Assembly (NCBI GenBank): GCA_012845835.1
Contig: JABAKD010000015.1
Coordinates: 2,900,609 to 2,964,608 of the forward strand
DNA: 64,000 nt
DNA from: Undaria pinnatifida
Taxonomy: Eukaryota; Sar; Phaeophyceae; Laminariales; Alariaceae
Reading direction: 5' to 3'
In this document: positions 1 to 11,701 of the stretch, piece after piece
Layout: each line of letters opens with the position of its first letter
How positions within the stretch are numbered: the stretch's first letter is position 1
Position numbers and translations under genes: made by a program
Notes under the pieces: generated by a model
Told to the model about the DNA's origin: nothing
The model's database searches: none
The model's input: the letters and a program-made list of their open reading frames with translations, nothing else

Positions 1-725
1 TCTCTAGGAGCGAAACTCGTATCGACCAATGACAGACCTTCAAGTTTTGCAACAGCATGCAGGCTTTTTCCAAGCAGGGGCGAAAACCAAAATGCGTCGC
101 ATTTTGCACCAACCGGTTGGAGATACTCCAAGACATGTCTGTAGATTTTTTCGCTGAAAAAAAAAAAGATCTGACCTGCCGATGTTCAACATGAAGCAGA
201 ATCTAATGACAAACTGGATCCTACCCTAAAACCAAGCCATGTGAAGGAAATAACGTTCCATATTCATTTTTACGCACAAAAGTCCAAATTTCCACGCCGT
301 TTTGGAGAGATAGACCCTGAAATTTGGCATGCATTCTCTACACGCCCATCCCGAGGTCTGACCTTCAGGGTTTTTCTTTCTCGTTTTTTTCGGCAAATAA
401 AAGGGTTTAAGGTGGTCCACATATTCGCAAACATTCTTAACTGACGAAAAAGCAGAAAAAAAAAAAATGACAGATGAGATCTTCGCAACGGCACATAAAA
501 GACGGTTGCAAATTTCACGGTCTTAATCCCCAAAAAAGGCGTGGACATTCGCCGGGGAATACACTTCGCGGTTTTCACTACAACCAGCCTGTACGGTATT
601 ATAGCATTATAGGGTTTTACCCCCCGTTTTCGCTAATGAGCGAAGACCCCTCGTGTGAGAGGCTCTGTGCCTCCCTGAAAACGGAACTCGAAACTACGCT
701 GGCGGCGCAGCGTAGCAAACGATTA
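1..725. other. No gene seen
   Basis: AT-rich text with A runs at 158-170 and 456-468. An open frame at 474-806 runs into the GATC repeat and does not look coding. Nothing further is supported. Confidence 0.5.
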
Positions 726-960
726 CACAGCTCGGCCAGATCACGATCTAGATCATACAGATCATACACATCATACAGATCGTACAGATCACACAGCTGT
801 CGTTAAGAAGTGTTGTGCAGGATCCGTATCTGTAGAACGCCGATCCAACCCCGCAAGCATGTGCTAGATCACGCAGACCGTACGCCCCTCACCCGGCAGC
901 ATGAGCTAGACTATACAGATCTGCCTGAAAGATCTAGATAATCAAGTGGGGATCGAACGT
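726..960 (+). repeat. GATC-rich dispersed repeat, copy 1
   Basis: Dense in GATC and CATACAGATC. It shares TGTGCAGGATC, CCGATCCAACCC, ATGTGCTAGATCA, ACATGAGCTA and AAAGATCTAGAT-like words in order with 37205-37475, and more weakly with 12575-12760 and 41225-41545. Confidence 0.65.
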
Positions 961-1059
961 TTGTTCGACGTGCGAACGGTTCCATGGTGGTGGGCGCATA
1001 TCGACCCGAAAAACACAAACAATTTTAAGGCTTGAAAAATATATAGGGTAACCAATAGC

Positions 1060-1430
1060 GCGCGTGTGACACACGCTGCGACAGAAATGCACCGATATTT
1101 TTTCTGAGGTATCACACCTGAGGAGCCCTATACCTCTCCCTGAAACTGTTCCGGGAGGAAAGAAAAGTTCCATCCAATGGACGATCCCATGGCCTAGGTG
1201 TACAACGAAAAACGTAGGGGGAAAAAAACGAAAAAAAGACGGTTATCGGTTAAGGAGCAATAATATGGTGAACAAATAAATGAAAAATCAGACAGCCATC
1301 GCTTAAGGAGCAACGATACATAGTGAAACAATAAACAAAAAACCACAAGGTTATCCGTTCAGCAGCGCCCCGTTAATCAGGAACCGTCTGAGCCAAAAAG
1401 CGATACCTGTATCGTAGCCCACACGTCGAG
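1060..1430 (+). mobile_element. M1-like element, old copy
   Basis: Contains TTTTTCTGAGGTATCACACCT, CCATGGCCTAGGTGTACAAC, GGTTAAGGAGCAA (twice) and ends GATACCTGTATCGTAGCCCA. These match the interior order of the M1 family with strong divergence; the left inverted repeat is poorly kept. Confidence 0.5.
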
Positions 1431-1879
1431 TCTCAAAACAGTGACCCCCCTGCTGAGCCTTGATCGTGGTAGCTTTCTCGTGGCCCCCACCCACGCTGTG
1501 CCGCCGGTTCAGAAACTGTTGCACCAGGTTGGGTTAAGCTAGAAATTAATAGCGGCACATGCCTGAAAAAAAAAAAAAAACTACGAGTACGTCTGGTATA
1601 CATCTTATGCTGTTAGATGTCGGCTCGGGGCTGTGGTGCGGCCTAAACAGTATCACATATAGCTGTACCAGCATTAAGGTTGGTTGGGGGTTTCAGGATT
1701 AGGGCTACAGTGGGGGGTTAGGGTTGGGATTCAACAATCGATCCTCCCCCCCCCAAAAAAAACGCAACGTCAACACTAAAAACAATCTATTATATGGTTT
1801 GAGCAGTGGCTATGTCCGACGGCCTCGAGCATACAAATTCGACATAAATATCAATACTCTGTATCGGGTTTCGTAGTTG

Positions 1880-2720
1880 TGAACTTGGCATTTAAATGTC
1901 GCCCATTGCCCCGAACCCTGAGCGTCCTCTGCCTGCTTACTGTACTCGTCTACTCGATATTCGATCCGATTTGTAGGAGCCCAGGGAACAATACTTGTGT
2001 ATAGATTTTTTTAAAGGCACCTTCGCAAACAAGCGTCTCGGCTACGCCTATTAATAGCCCTTTACTCTACACGTAGCCCTACCGAATATTACCTGATACA
2101 TTTTATATTCTTAATATATCCTCCTGCGGATGGGAAAAATCTTGACTTAAGCTCACCACACTTCAACGTGTAATATCACAACCGTCCTCGTGCACGGGAC
2201 TCTTTTCCAAATACATTTCCTAGTAGTAGCAAATGAGGCGTCATTCAATCAACACGGAACAAGAAATGAGGACGGCATACTACCCCATCGAGTGAGGTTG
2301 GGTACTGGTAGTTCCAAGAAAGTCAAGGATTCCTGGCTACGCCAGCAGTCAGGAAATCGGATCCAAACAGGATTCTGGTCGTGGCTTCCCGGCGACCACT
2401 GGGTTCCCATGCCTGGTGAGGGGCCCCAGCGGTGGCGTCCCCGGAGGGCCCCGCTGGAGACGCCCTGCCTGAGACGCGTTCTTACGCGATTTGGCTGAAC
2501 TATTAGCAGAGCTCACAACATATGCTGATGATTTTGGCAATATGTCAAAGACAACTCTTGGGTCAGGGGTGGTACTTTGACTGAGGAAAATTGGTCCTCC
2601 CGGTCCCCCTTCCTTTCCCCTTGTCCCTCTTTTTTTTCTTTTCTATATGCGTCCCTTCTGCGCACAGGGCGCAGAGGCTATCGACAGTTGTTGCGGGCGG
2701 TTTCTGCGCTGTTCCGTATC
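1880..2720 (+). repeat. Dispersed element, copy 1
   Basis: Matches 5200-5880: TCGCCCATTGC, GAGCGTCCTCTGCCT, TACTCGATATTCGAT, CTTGTGTATA, GCACGGGACTCTTTTC, AATGAGGCGTCA, then a GC-rich block GGCGTCCCCGGAGGGCC and GGAGACGCCCTGCCTGAGAC. The ORF across the GC block is not kept between copies. Confidence 0.75.
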
Positions 2721-2802
2721 CGACTGGTACGTTGGTCGCTCGCAACGTGTGTTACGTCGAGGAAGAACTTGATTGGCGTGTGTTGTGAAACAATTTCTAA
2801 TA

Positions 2803-2872
2803 CGTCAGCTGTGACGTAGATCAAGTTCAAGGTCGATGCTCATATTTGCAAGTTGCGTGGTAGTCCGGCACC
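2803..2872 (+). repeat. Short conserved dispersed motif (family S), copy
   Basis: ACGTCAGCTGTGA...GTCGATGCTCATATTTGCAAG. About 65 bp shared with 3910, 18448, 18574 and 22975 (same strand) and 4485, 6403, 7724 and 11930 (reversed). Confidence 0.7.
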
Positions 2873-3419
2873 GTTTCGCCACCCAACAAACCATTACAGA
2901 GTACGTACGTATAGCCGTCAAGCCCACTCATTTCACAGCCCTACTATAGTTGGTATGGATGCTATTAATACCAGGGTTAGAGTTAGAAGTCCCCGTAAGT
3001 CGAATGAAAATAGCATACCACAGCATGTTTAATGCACCGCCCCCCCTCAGAACGGCGGGACCTTTGGGACGTATCAGTTGACGGACATCCATTAAGTTCT
3101 ACAAGGTCATACAATGAAATTGTTGCTCCTGTTCCGGCTGCTTGACTGGCCAGCCTTGGCACCTCCATGGCTTCTTGGCCTGCTCCCAGCTCATATTTGC
3201 CAAGACAGGGAACTTGTTTCTTACGGATAGATCCTCGAATTCGATTATTTCAATGTTGTCAAGATTATTAGTCCGTTGTTGTCGATATTGGTCGTACGGT
3301 CTATGATTTTCCCCTTTTTTTTTCGTCGTTCCGCATTCATCTTTATATTTTGCACCACAGGCAGTGACGAACACACGAGCACACGGGCACACGAGGCAAC
3401 CTCAGCACGCAGGCACATT

Positions 3420-3505
3420 AGCAGCACCGTACAGCACAGCACAGTACATCACAGTACAGCACAGCACAGCACGGCACAGCACAGCACGGCACAACACACA
3501 ACCCA
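3420..3505 (+). repeat. CACAGCACAG-type simple repeat
   Basis: About 85 bp of GCACAGCACAGTACA-like units on the + strand. The open frames across it are artefacts of composition. Confidence 0.8.
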
Positions 3506-3889
3506 CCATCATTGACACGCCCTATCCTCCTGCAACAAGCCGCTCGACGTAGCACGAACACGCCGCGCCGCGGTGAGAGGCATCCCGTTCGCGTGGCTGA
3601 TCCGCAAACCTCTACTGCAGACGACCATTTATTGGTTCCGATGATCGAACAACACCACAGGCAAGCACACACAGCACAGCATAAAACAAACAGACATCAT
3701 CGCACAACAACATCAACCCAACCCACAACCAAATTACAGCCCAACTACCCGGTGGCCAGAGCTCGAACGATCAAGGATTGACAAGCACACGAGAACGAGA
3801 CGACACCAACACCAACAAAAGACAGCCGTAGCACAACACAGCCCGCGGCCTGCACCATGATCGCCACGCCCATTTCAATTGCAGCAAGC

Positions 3890-3975
3890 CATTTTTTATA
3901 AAATTATTCCAACGTCAGCTGTGAGCTCGATAATTAGGGTCGATGCTCATCGTTGCAAGCTGCGTAATAGACCGG
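3890..3975 (+). repeat. Family S motif copy
   Basis: TTTTTTATAAAATTATTCCA, then ACGTCAGCTGTGAGCTCGAT and GTCGATGCTCATCGTTGCAA. The TATAAAA lead is shared with the reversed copies at 6480 and 7785. Confidence 0.7.
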
Positions 3976-4114
3976 TCACCAGTTTTTAGTAAAACGTCAT
4001 GAGCCAAAACCTAATCAATAGTAGTAATGGACAATTAAGCCTGCAATGAACCATGCGTCTTGATATTTTCGTTAATATATTACGTATATACGTTTCTGTG
4101 GGTCGCATATTCCC

Positions 4115-4560
4115 AAAACCGTCAGATTTATCCCCTTAAAAAGATATAGCTTCCACGCACAAATTGTCCGCCCGTCCGCCCCGCCCCCCTCCCCCCCCCC
4201 CCCTCCAACCCCGCTCGCTTTTGATCAAAGCCAGGCCCCCACGTCCTTCAAAAAACTCCGACCCCCCCTCACCGGTTATTCGACTTACAGGATTCACTCG
4301 ATAAACGGATACATTTCCCTCCACAGCTGTCAGATTTTGTCCCCCTCAGAAACGGCTTTTACAGTTTCCGCGCACAGACTGACTAACATCACGCTGTTGA
4401 CCCTGATAGCTACACTGTAGTTGTAGGGGGAGTCGCCGACCTATATCCTTAATGAGGACACACAACTCGTAATACGCGCGATCGGAGTATCACACACAGC
4501 TTGCAAAGATGAGTTTCGACGAAATCTTCGATCTCACAGCTGGAGTGTATTTTCATTTTT
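4115..4560 (-). repeat. Inverted distant copy of 18555-18985
   Basis: AGCTACACTGTAGTTG, GTCGCCGACCTATATCC, GCGCGATCGGAGTATCACAC and TCTCACAGCTGGAGTGTATT are the reverse complements of stretches at 18555-18740. The far end CCGTCAGATTTATCCCC matches 18970. A C-rich run at 4175-4203 mirrors the G runs of the other copy. Confidence 0.85.
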
Positions 4561-5199
4561 TATAATATACTTTCTACCGTTGCAAAGTCGTATCCTCTCG
4601 TGAAGATTTGTATGAACGGTGGCCGTACCAGAGGTGTTGGATGTCGTGTGTGTTTGCATTAAAAGTGGATATGGAGTGTCCGTACATTCGGGTGACAGAG
4701 CGTCGGAAAATCCATTTCCCGTCGACAAGTAATCACTGCCGACTGTCATCATTCCTGTGGAAGCATTTGTCGTTTTGCCTCAAAGCACTTCTATCGTTTC
4801 CCTTGCTTGGTTCGCTGTCGGACCTTGCCCGAACCTATAGTTTGTTGCAGTCGTGAGTAGAAGCTGAGATACCCGAACCCTCACTTTGAATGATACGTTT
4901 TGTGTGACCGAACGGCTGCTCTGTACTCGGCAAGATATTTCAATATACCTATTGTGTCACCTGATTTTTCTTCTTAGCACATCACGAAGGCGTCGAGCGT
5001 TTTACGGCAGGCAAAAAAATGCCACCATAAATGTATGTACGAATAATTCGTACATAGTACAGATAGCTAACAGTGTCGTACGAGTACCAGGTACAAAAAT
5101 AGGCACTTCACGTTTTTGTTTTGAAGTAGCTTTTTCTCCGAAAACATCATGAGAAGGCCCGGCACATTTTTTTTTGCACCACTGAGCTCTTGGCCTTTG

Positions 5200-5880
5200 A
5201 AAGTCGCCCATTGCACCAAACTGTGAGCGTCCTCTGCCTTCATACTTTACTCGTATACTCGATATTCGATTCGATTTGTGATAATCCAGTGGGAAATACT
5301 TGTGTATACATTATTTTAGAGGCAAACTCGCAAACAAGCGTCTCGGCAGCGACTATTAAAAGCGTCCTAGTCTACACGCAGCCCTACTGAATATTACAAA
5401 TTTCCTCATGCACGGGGCTCTTTTCTACTAATGTTTTCGAGCGGTAGAAAATGAGGCGTCAATTAATATGGATCAAGAAATGAGGTTCGCGTACTACCTC
5501 CCAGCGAGTAAGGTTGGATATTGGCAGCTCCAACAAGCACAAGTATTCCTGGTTGCGCCAGAAGCCAGGAAATCGAATTCCAAACATAATCCTGGTCTAG
5601 GCTTCACGGCGACCACTGACCTTCCTCGACTGGTGAGGGGGGGCCAGCGGAGGCGTCCCCGGAGGGCCTCGCTGGAGACGCCCTGCCTGAGACGCGTGTT
5701 TACGCCCCTTGGCTTCACAAAACTCACAACCTATATATGCTGGTGATGTTGGCCAATATTTCAACGGCAACGTTTGGGTCATGGGTGGTAGGTTGAGGAA
5801 AAAAGTTCTCACGGCCCCCCTTCCTTTCCCTCTCTGAGTCCTATATCTTCTATTTGCGTCCCTTCTACGTACAGGGCACA
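5200..5880 (+). repeat. Dispersed element, copy 2
   Basis: Diverged second copy of 1880-2720 in the same order, with the GC-rich block at 5640-5700 and the ending TATTTGCGTCCCTTCTACG. It lacks the segment seen at 2110-2180 in copy 1. Confidence 0.75.
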
Positions 5881-6402
5881 GAGGCTAGGGCCCAGGGCCT
5901 ACGCTCATGTTTTTGGGTTTCCGTTGAAATGCAAGGCGTTTCAGTCGGACGTAGGTACGTCGTCAACGTACTGGCTTCTGTCTTGAGGTCTACATACACC
6001 TTGATGGTGAGTCTTCGCGGGGGTTCTGGCTATGGTGGCCAAAGTCGACCACCTCTCGGCAGCTCCGTCCGCCAGGAGAAACGTGATACGAGTAGATCTT
6101 GCTTGGCCCAGCACCCAGTCTTACAGCAGACGAGGTGGTAGCTTTAATGCGTAGTGGCCCCCATACCGGGCCAAGCTACCGGTCCAGAAAATATTGCCAG
6201 TTTGGGTCAAGGGCGCGGCGAACGATTCACGTCATAAATCTGATAAAAAGACGGCGTACGATCGACAGGTATGATACGCACCGGTGCATACCTGGAAATA
6301 TACGAAGTCCCTGGTATCAGGTGCAAGGACAAAGGGTTCTAGGTGCTGAATAAATATTGAAATATTTTGTATACAATATTACTAGTACCAACGTACCAAC
6401 AA

Positions 6403-6492
6403 CGCAGCTTGCAAATACTCCGGAGTATGAATTTTGACCTGAAATTCGTCGAACTGACGGCTGACGTTCTTAAAATGTTTTTTATAAAATAC
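6403..6492 (-). repeat. Family S motif copy, reversed
   Basis: CGCAGCTTGCAAATACTCC, then GAAATTCGTCGAACTGACGG, GCTGACGTTCTTAAAATG and TTTTATAAAAT. Confidence 0.6.
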
Positions 6493-6767
6493 AAGGGGCT
6501 ACGCCGGCGGCCTGGACGGCCGCCGGTCGCAGCGCAGGATAGTAAATATTAAGAGGGTAAGAAGTAATGCCAAGAGTTAGACGAAGTTTGTTAATTCATA
6601 TATGGGAGATACTGGAAAGGGAAAATGCCGACAATTTTTTCCCGATTTCCCGTGTGCGGCGGAACAATGCGAGAAGGCAGCCTGGAAATTATGGGAGAGC
6701 ATGGCGGTCCACCCCAGCTGGGTGACGCTCTGCGTTGCTACGCAGAAAGGCGCGGCCACAGCTGCTG

Positions 6768-7199
6768 CTGTGCATATACCATTTGTAGCTTCGTGATGCT
6801 GCTGTGCATATACCATTTGTAGCTTCGTGATGCTGCTGTGCATATACCATTTGTAGCTTCGTCATGCTGCAGGCTCATCATAGCTTCAGCTACTGCTGTA
6901 CATCATGTACATGTACGTGCTGCTGTAGACCACCGGGGATTCAAAAATATTGAGAGTTCGCAGTTCTCCACGACGCCTAGCTGCTGCTGTGCATATACCA
7001 TTTGTAGCTTCGTGATTCTGCTGTGCATATACCATTTGTAGCTTCGTGATGCTGCTGTGCATACACCATTTGTAGCTTCGTCATGCTGCAGGCTCATCAT
7101 AGCTTCAGCTACTGCTGTACATCATGTACATGTATACGTGCTGCTGCAGACTACCGGGGGTTCAAAAATATTGAGAGTTCGCAGTTCTCCACTACGCCT
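6768..7199 (+). repeat. Tandem duplication (about 215 bp) with inner 34-bp repeats
   Basis: Each half starts with three units of GCTGCTGTGCATATACCATT + TGTAGCTTCGTGAT and goes on through GCTTCAGCTACTGCTGTACA and ACCGGGGATTCAAAAATATT to GCAGTTCTCCAC. The halves differ at few positions, so the duplication is recent. Confidence 0.9.
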
Positions 7200-7397
7200 G
7201 GGTGGCATGCGTTCTCGGGGATTACGAACTTTTCTTCCCCAGATCCTAGCACAAACCTCGCTTAGTGGCCTTTACAATGGCGACGCCGGCCAGGTAATCG
7301 ACCCCCCCCCGTGTGTCGGAGGTCAGAGAACACGTACCGAAGAAATAACGCGAAGACATTAGCCCTGTGTGCAGACTACGCACCAAACGTCTCACAG

Positions 7398-7572
7398 GGC
7401 ACGATTTTTCGGAGATCTCGTCGTAGATCTCGACGTCGAGGCCTCGCGCGCGCGCTACGGCGCCGAGCGGGCGGATCAGCTGAGCCGGTGGTTGCAGGCG
7501 AGGCGGGGGCACGCCTCAGCGAAGAAACCGCGCGGAAAGGCGGTCAGAGGCGGGAGATATCCGCAGACGTAA
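7398..7572 (+). CDS. Candidate terminal exon, unknown
   Basis: After acceptor GTCTCACAG the frame encodes ARFFGDLVVDLDVEASRARY, a helix GAERADQLSRWLQARRG, a basic tail and a stop at 7570. The GC content is much higher than in the flanking repeats. No upstream exon with matching phase was found. Confidence 0.35.
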
Positions 7573-7723
7573 GGATGTGCATATGTGATAAGCGAACTAA
7601 GATATATATATATTTATGTATATAGTCTACTCGTATATATATGTGTTTGTTTTTTAACAGAACAATATGACCCCTCCCATTATGAAAAAACTCACCCACA
7701 TGGTATATTACAAGTACCAACAA

Positions 7724-7798
7724 CGCAGCTTGCAAAGATGAGTATTGACCCGAAATTCGTCGCGGCTGACGTCCTTGAAATATTTTTATAAAATATGA
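7724..7798 (-). repeat. Family S motif copy, reversed
   Basis: GCAGCTTGCAAAGATGAGTA, GAAATTCGTCGCGGCTGACG and TTTTTATAAAATATGACG. Preceded by GTACCAACAACG, as at 6390, so the shared unit is longer, about 110 bp. Confidence 0.65.
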
Positions 7799-7899
7799 CG
7801 TATATTTTTATGAAGTACTCCGGAGTACAACGTACAGCAGTACCATGTATGATATATACCTTATCTGGTAACATCGTCAGTTACAGCAGTGCAATATGC

Positions 7900-8160
7900 T
7901 TCTGCTTCTGCTGCAATACCAGGTACAGAGTATGTCGGTACAGCAGAGGGTTCTCAGGTATCAGGCAGATATTCGGTACCAGGTACCACTGCTGTACCAG
8001 ATACAGCAGTAATACCAGATACAGCGAATGCAGGCTTCAGGTTCAGAAAACTCAGGTACCAGGCAGGTATTAGGTATCACGCAACAGGTACCATTGCCAC
8101 TTGCAGGAGTGTGATATGCTGTTGCTGTTGCTGCTGCTGTGCTGTTGCTGTTATTGTGAC
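7900..8160 (+). repeat. GTACCAG / CAGCAGT low-complexity stretch
   Basis: Alternating GGTACCAG, ATACAGCAG and CTGCTGTAC words, then a CTGTTGCTGCTGCTG run. The open frames here are compositional. Confidence 0.75.
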
Positions 8161-8371
8161 TGCTTCAGCGCGCTCAATGTCGGTGGTGATTCTCATCATG
8201 ACATGCGGGTATCATATGTGCATGATATTACAAAAAAGATCTGTGGTCACGGGATGCAAGACAAACATAACATGCATTTCTCACACTTGGGACCTCTGGT
8301 TCCAGGGTACATACCGATACAGCAGCATGACATTACCATGCCCAGACACCATGCCACCCTCCTATTAATAA

Positions 8372-8605
8372 TGGGGCGAAGTTCCGAGACCATTCTCTCG
8401 AAAGCAAGAACATGAGGACGGCACGCACAACGAAAATGTTGGCTTCGGGAAGATCTCGGCGAGGTCTGCTCTTTCCATAATAGACGCCTCGTTGGGCGAC
8501 GGCTCTCTCGTCCTTGTTGTCGAGAGAATCGGCTTGGAAAATTGTCCGATGGCGCGTGCGTTTTCTTGGGACGGGGCCCCATTAGTATACTCGTACATTA
8601 CGTAG
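8372..8605 (+). CDS. Candidate exon without start codon, unknown
   Basis: A 77-codon open frame between two stops reads EVPRPFSRKQEHEDG and then KISARSALSIIDASLGDGS, LVLVVERIGLENCPMARAF and a stop at 8603. The composition (Val/Ile strands, acidic turns) looks translated. No ATG and no clear acceptor fix its start. It may be a terminal exon or a decayed coding fragment. Confidence 0.3.
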   Translation, partial: WGEVPRPFSRKQEHEDGTHNENVGFGKISARSALSIIDASLGDGSLVLVVERIGLENCPMARAFSWDGAPLVYSYIT

Positions 8606-9291
8606 AAACCTGAGTGAGTGCGATATGATCAGGCGTCTATGATACTCGTAGAAAGAGCGCGCAGCAGTAAGGGCATCACCGTGTTCCATGCGTGTCATCA
8701 TGAAGGGGCTTGCATTGCAGCTCGATCTCACCAACGCCAACACACACCTTATGTACCGCGAGTAGCCCGGACTCTGATGACGTATTTTCGTCAAATATTT
8801 TCGACATGTTTCCCTCCCACCCTCTCACCGTAGAATCTCACGATGCACTACTGCCGTTGTAAGCAACCACATTCAACAGAGACGCCACTTCAGCTGGCAT
8901 ACCTTGTGGGCCTTTCTCAGCGTTCTTTCGGGTCTTCACGCTCTTAGGATCAGCCACCGGTGCGGGCACAGGGCAGAGGGCAGCTCGCCAACTCTGGCTT
9001 GCTGCATGCCTAAAAAACTGGAAAAATTATTCAAATCAAATTTTCGGGTTCTTGAAAGGAACCAAGAACGAAAAAAGCCGCATTATCTCGTATAACTCCA
9101 GACGGTGAAACGTGCAACCCACATGATATCCTCATCAAACAACCCAGACTGCGCCTGCCGCCGCTCGTGAAACCGCACAAAGACAGAGTGACCAAGCACA
9201 GGGTGTGTACCCTCTGCAAAGAACAGCGGGTGCAACCACCACACCCTCGTTGAATTGCAAGGGATCGTCCTCTCTTCGTTTGACCGCCAGT

Positions 9292-9732
9292 ATGGATGTG
9301 ACGGACAATCCCGTTGTGCGGGCCCTTCTCAAGGAGGTGATTCGGCACGGGCAGGAGGTCATTGCCTTCCTGAAGGGAACGATGCTGTCAATATGCGATG
9401 CCGCGACACGAGCCTTACTCTTTTTGTACGATCTCGCTCGCGTGCCCATGGGGTGGCTCAACCACTGGTGGGGATCCGCCTTTGACTGGGTCGTTAGGCA
9501 TGCGGGAGACGGCTGCACACCCAGGAGGTCAAATCTGCCCATGGCTCATGATGACCGGCCAAGGCAGGACGGGAACATGCTCGCTCTTGAGGAAGGCCTC
9601 CGTGTCGCCGCCGTGGCAGAATGTCCCTCACGTACGGTCCCAGCACCACCGGCCTTCGAACAGCACCAATGCATCAGCTTGTTTGAGACCAGTTCCCGAG
9701 GCGTCATCTCCCGTGTCAAGGGAAGCCAGGAG
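9292..9732 (+). CDS. Candidate exon, unknown function
   Basis: An ATG at 9292 opens a 147-codon frame that ends before donor GTGAGC at 9733. It encodes MDVTDNPVVRALLKEVIRHG and an amphipathic, Trp-containing stretch (GWLNHWWGSAFDWVVRHAG), then a polar part. GC-rich third positions suggest coding. No domain is recognised. It could be a separate gene or a 5' exon of the kinase gene, but no clear join to 11041 is seen. A long minus-strand frame over the same DNA (9546-10166) looks like its shadow. Confidence 0.45.
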
Positions 9733-9840
9733 GTGAGCGAGCTAGCGCCAAAGTGCGCTACATTTGAAATTATTTTTTTCCGTCGCATACAAAAATGTAC
9801 CAGGTACAGTATTACCTGATTTTTTTTTCCCACCCGCCAG

Positions 9841-10266
9841 ACACCGTCCACCGCACAGTTAGATATTGCGGGACAATCCGCCGTATGGCGCCAGGCACGT
9901 GGAAACGGACTTTCCCGTACGAACACTCGTTGCACGGATTGGAGTGTTTCTTGCATCGCAGTGCGGGGCAAGCGCACGACACCCAGCTGGAGAAACCGCA
10001 CAGGCTTGGTCATTCGACTAATACGTCGATTGCGTCGACAACTCTCCCCATCCATGACTGACGGCTCGAGACCCTTCGGGCAAAAAATATATGGGAGCAC
10101 TACAGTGAAACCATCCGTTTTTTTGCCAGTTGCAATACTATTTTTGGTGCAATATCGACCTTTCATGACTCACTACCACAACGACATTTCTCCAGTTCTA
10201 TTGCTCAGACCATCTCCCTCACGGCAGTTTTTGAGAGCGGTGGTCACGGACAAGCCTTTCGTGTAA
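9841..10266 (+). CDS. Candidate exon following 9292-9732
   Basis: A T-rich tract ending CCCGCCAG gives a good acceptor, and phase 0 matches the preceding exon. The frame reads TPSTAQLDIAGQSAVWRQAR and continues, rich in Arg, to a stop at 10264. The later part (VFLPVAILFLVQY) is less gene-like, so a donor may lie earlier, for example GTGCGG at 9961. The function is unknown. Confidence 0.35.
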   Translation, partial: TPSTAQLDIAGQSAVWRQARGNGLSRTNTRCTDWSVSCIAVRGKRTTPSWRNRTGLVIRLIRRLRRQLSPSMTDGSRPFGQKIYGSTTVKPSVFLPVAILFLVQYRPFMTHYHNDISPVLLLRPSPSRQFLRAVVTDKPFV

Positions 10267-11040
10267 GACGCCGGATCGATCTGACTCCTTTCTATTATGT
10301 TTAGAAGCCCCAAGTAGTGTTTTTTTGTTTTGACCGGATGGGCACGTTTTCATGCAATCTGTACCTGGTACTAAATACAGCGTGAGCAAGTCGTCACAGA
10401 ATGTACCGGCGCGCCTCGGGTCTTATCTGCTTCGGCGAAGCATGTTTCCATGTCGCGGAGGGGAAGGGCCAATTATCTCGGCGAGGACTGGGTCCCCACA
10501 ACCACGCCCTGCTGCATTTAGCGCGCTAGAGCTAATTAATCTAAAATAAATGCGATTGAGAAAAAAGAGTTCGTGATAAAACAGTTTGTAGCTAAGCTCC
10601 CTCGAACTGCGCTGGAGAGCTAAGCGAGGATGGTAGAAACAAGAAACAAATATCATCGAATACTACGTGTGAATACGGTAGAGGTTTCCTACTGTAAGAT
10701 GCGGCAGTTGCAGGAGGAAAATGCGTACATGGTGCCGCCAAGCGTTTCAACGATATCTTCCTCAACTCGGAGCAACCGTGTTCTCCGCTGTCTCACGGGG
10801 TGGCTGTGATGTCCCCCGGTTACCCCCCCGCACAGCTGCGTCTTCATTTGTGCTTGCATATCATGAATCCATCTGCGAGCTGGATCAAGTTCTGCGAATG
10901 AGACGGCCCGAGAGGACTACATAGTACCTGAAAAAAAGCAACGCTCGCATCAAAACCGCACGACATATGCCGTGCTACAGTTCAGAAATTGGATGTGAAA
11001 AACATGCATTAACAAGCTGCAAGCACTGTGCTTCAATGCA
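10267..11040. other. Region upstream of the kinase ORF
   Basis: No convincing exon. Contains GTACCTGGTAC at 10365 and a CT/AG-rich stretch near 10600. A promoter or 5' untranslated exon may lie here, but no TATA-like or initiator element can be fixed. Confidence 0.4.
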
Positions 11041-11701
11041 ATGCTAAACCTGACCGTCGACCCAAGCCCCCTGATTTTGCTGCTGCTGCTGCTGCTCCGG
11101 TTCACCGACTATTACGAAAACGGCACCCCTAACCCCCCTTTGGCGCGCGTCGTGCGGAAACAGGTACAGAAAAAGGTGACAGTTCCAAACAGTACGGCCA
11201 ACAAAAAGGAGGTACTCCCAAGCACTGAGGCCAACAATAAGGCGACGGTCTCAAGCAATACGGCTATCGATAAGGCGTCAGTCTCGAGCACTGCGGCCAA
11301 CAATAACGCGAAAATCCCAAGCACTACGGCCAACGATGCCGCGACCGTCCCTAGCACTGCACCCAAAAACAAGGCGACAGTCCTTAGCACTATGCCCAAC
11401 AATGAGGCAGCAGTTCCAACCGCTACGGCCAACAATGTATCGCTGCGCTCGATGGTACCCCGTGTTTCCAAGCACTCAGTGGACAGCGCAGTCGAGGGAG
11501 CCGCTCCCTGCAGTGGAAGTGACGAGCCTGAGATCATGCCGTTTCGGCTCGTGGAGGGAGAGGAGGAGGAGGCCGCGTCGTTTGTGCCACTTTCACTCGC
11601 GACCAGCAGCCGAGCGGGAAGACCTGTGCGGTGGTCCTTGGACTATTTGTGCGAAAACGTCCAGGAAGGATGCGGGAAGGTCGTGGGCAAGGGCAACTTT
11701 G
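11041..11701 (+). CDS. Kinase exon 1: low-complexity N-terminus and start of glycine loop
   Basis: Encodes residues 1-220 and ends one base into codon 221, before donor GTGAGG. A CTG run near the start gives a string of leucines (12-19). It looks like a signal peptide but is better read as a microsatellite in a cytosolic kinase. Residues about 51-132 are degenerate 11-residue repeats rich in Asn, Thr, Ser and Ala. An acidic EGEEEE patch follows, and then the kinase domain begins with the strand leading to GKGNF. The frame is open upstream to 10999, so either the ATG at 11041 or an acceptor just upstream starts this exon. Confidence 0.85.

Noticed and set aside
9546-10166. 206-codon minus-strand frame
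   Set aside because: It runs across the intron and both + strand candidate exons, has no recognisable domain, and the + strand reading has matching splice sites and phase.
11041-11103. Signal peptide of the kinase (LILLLLLLLRF)
   Set aside because: It comes from a CTG run and precedes disordered repeats and a cytosolic kinase fold; a charged N-region is missing.
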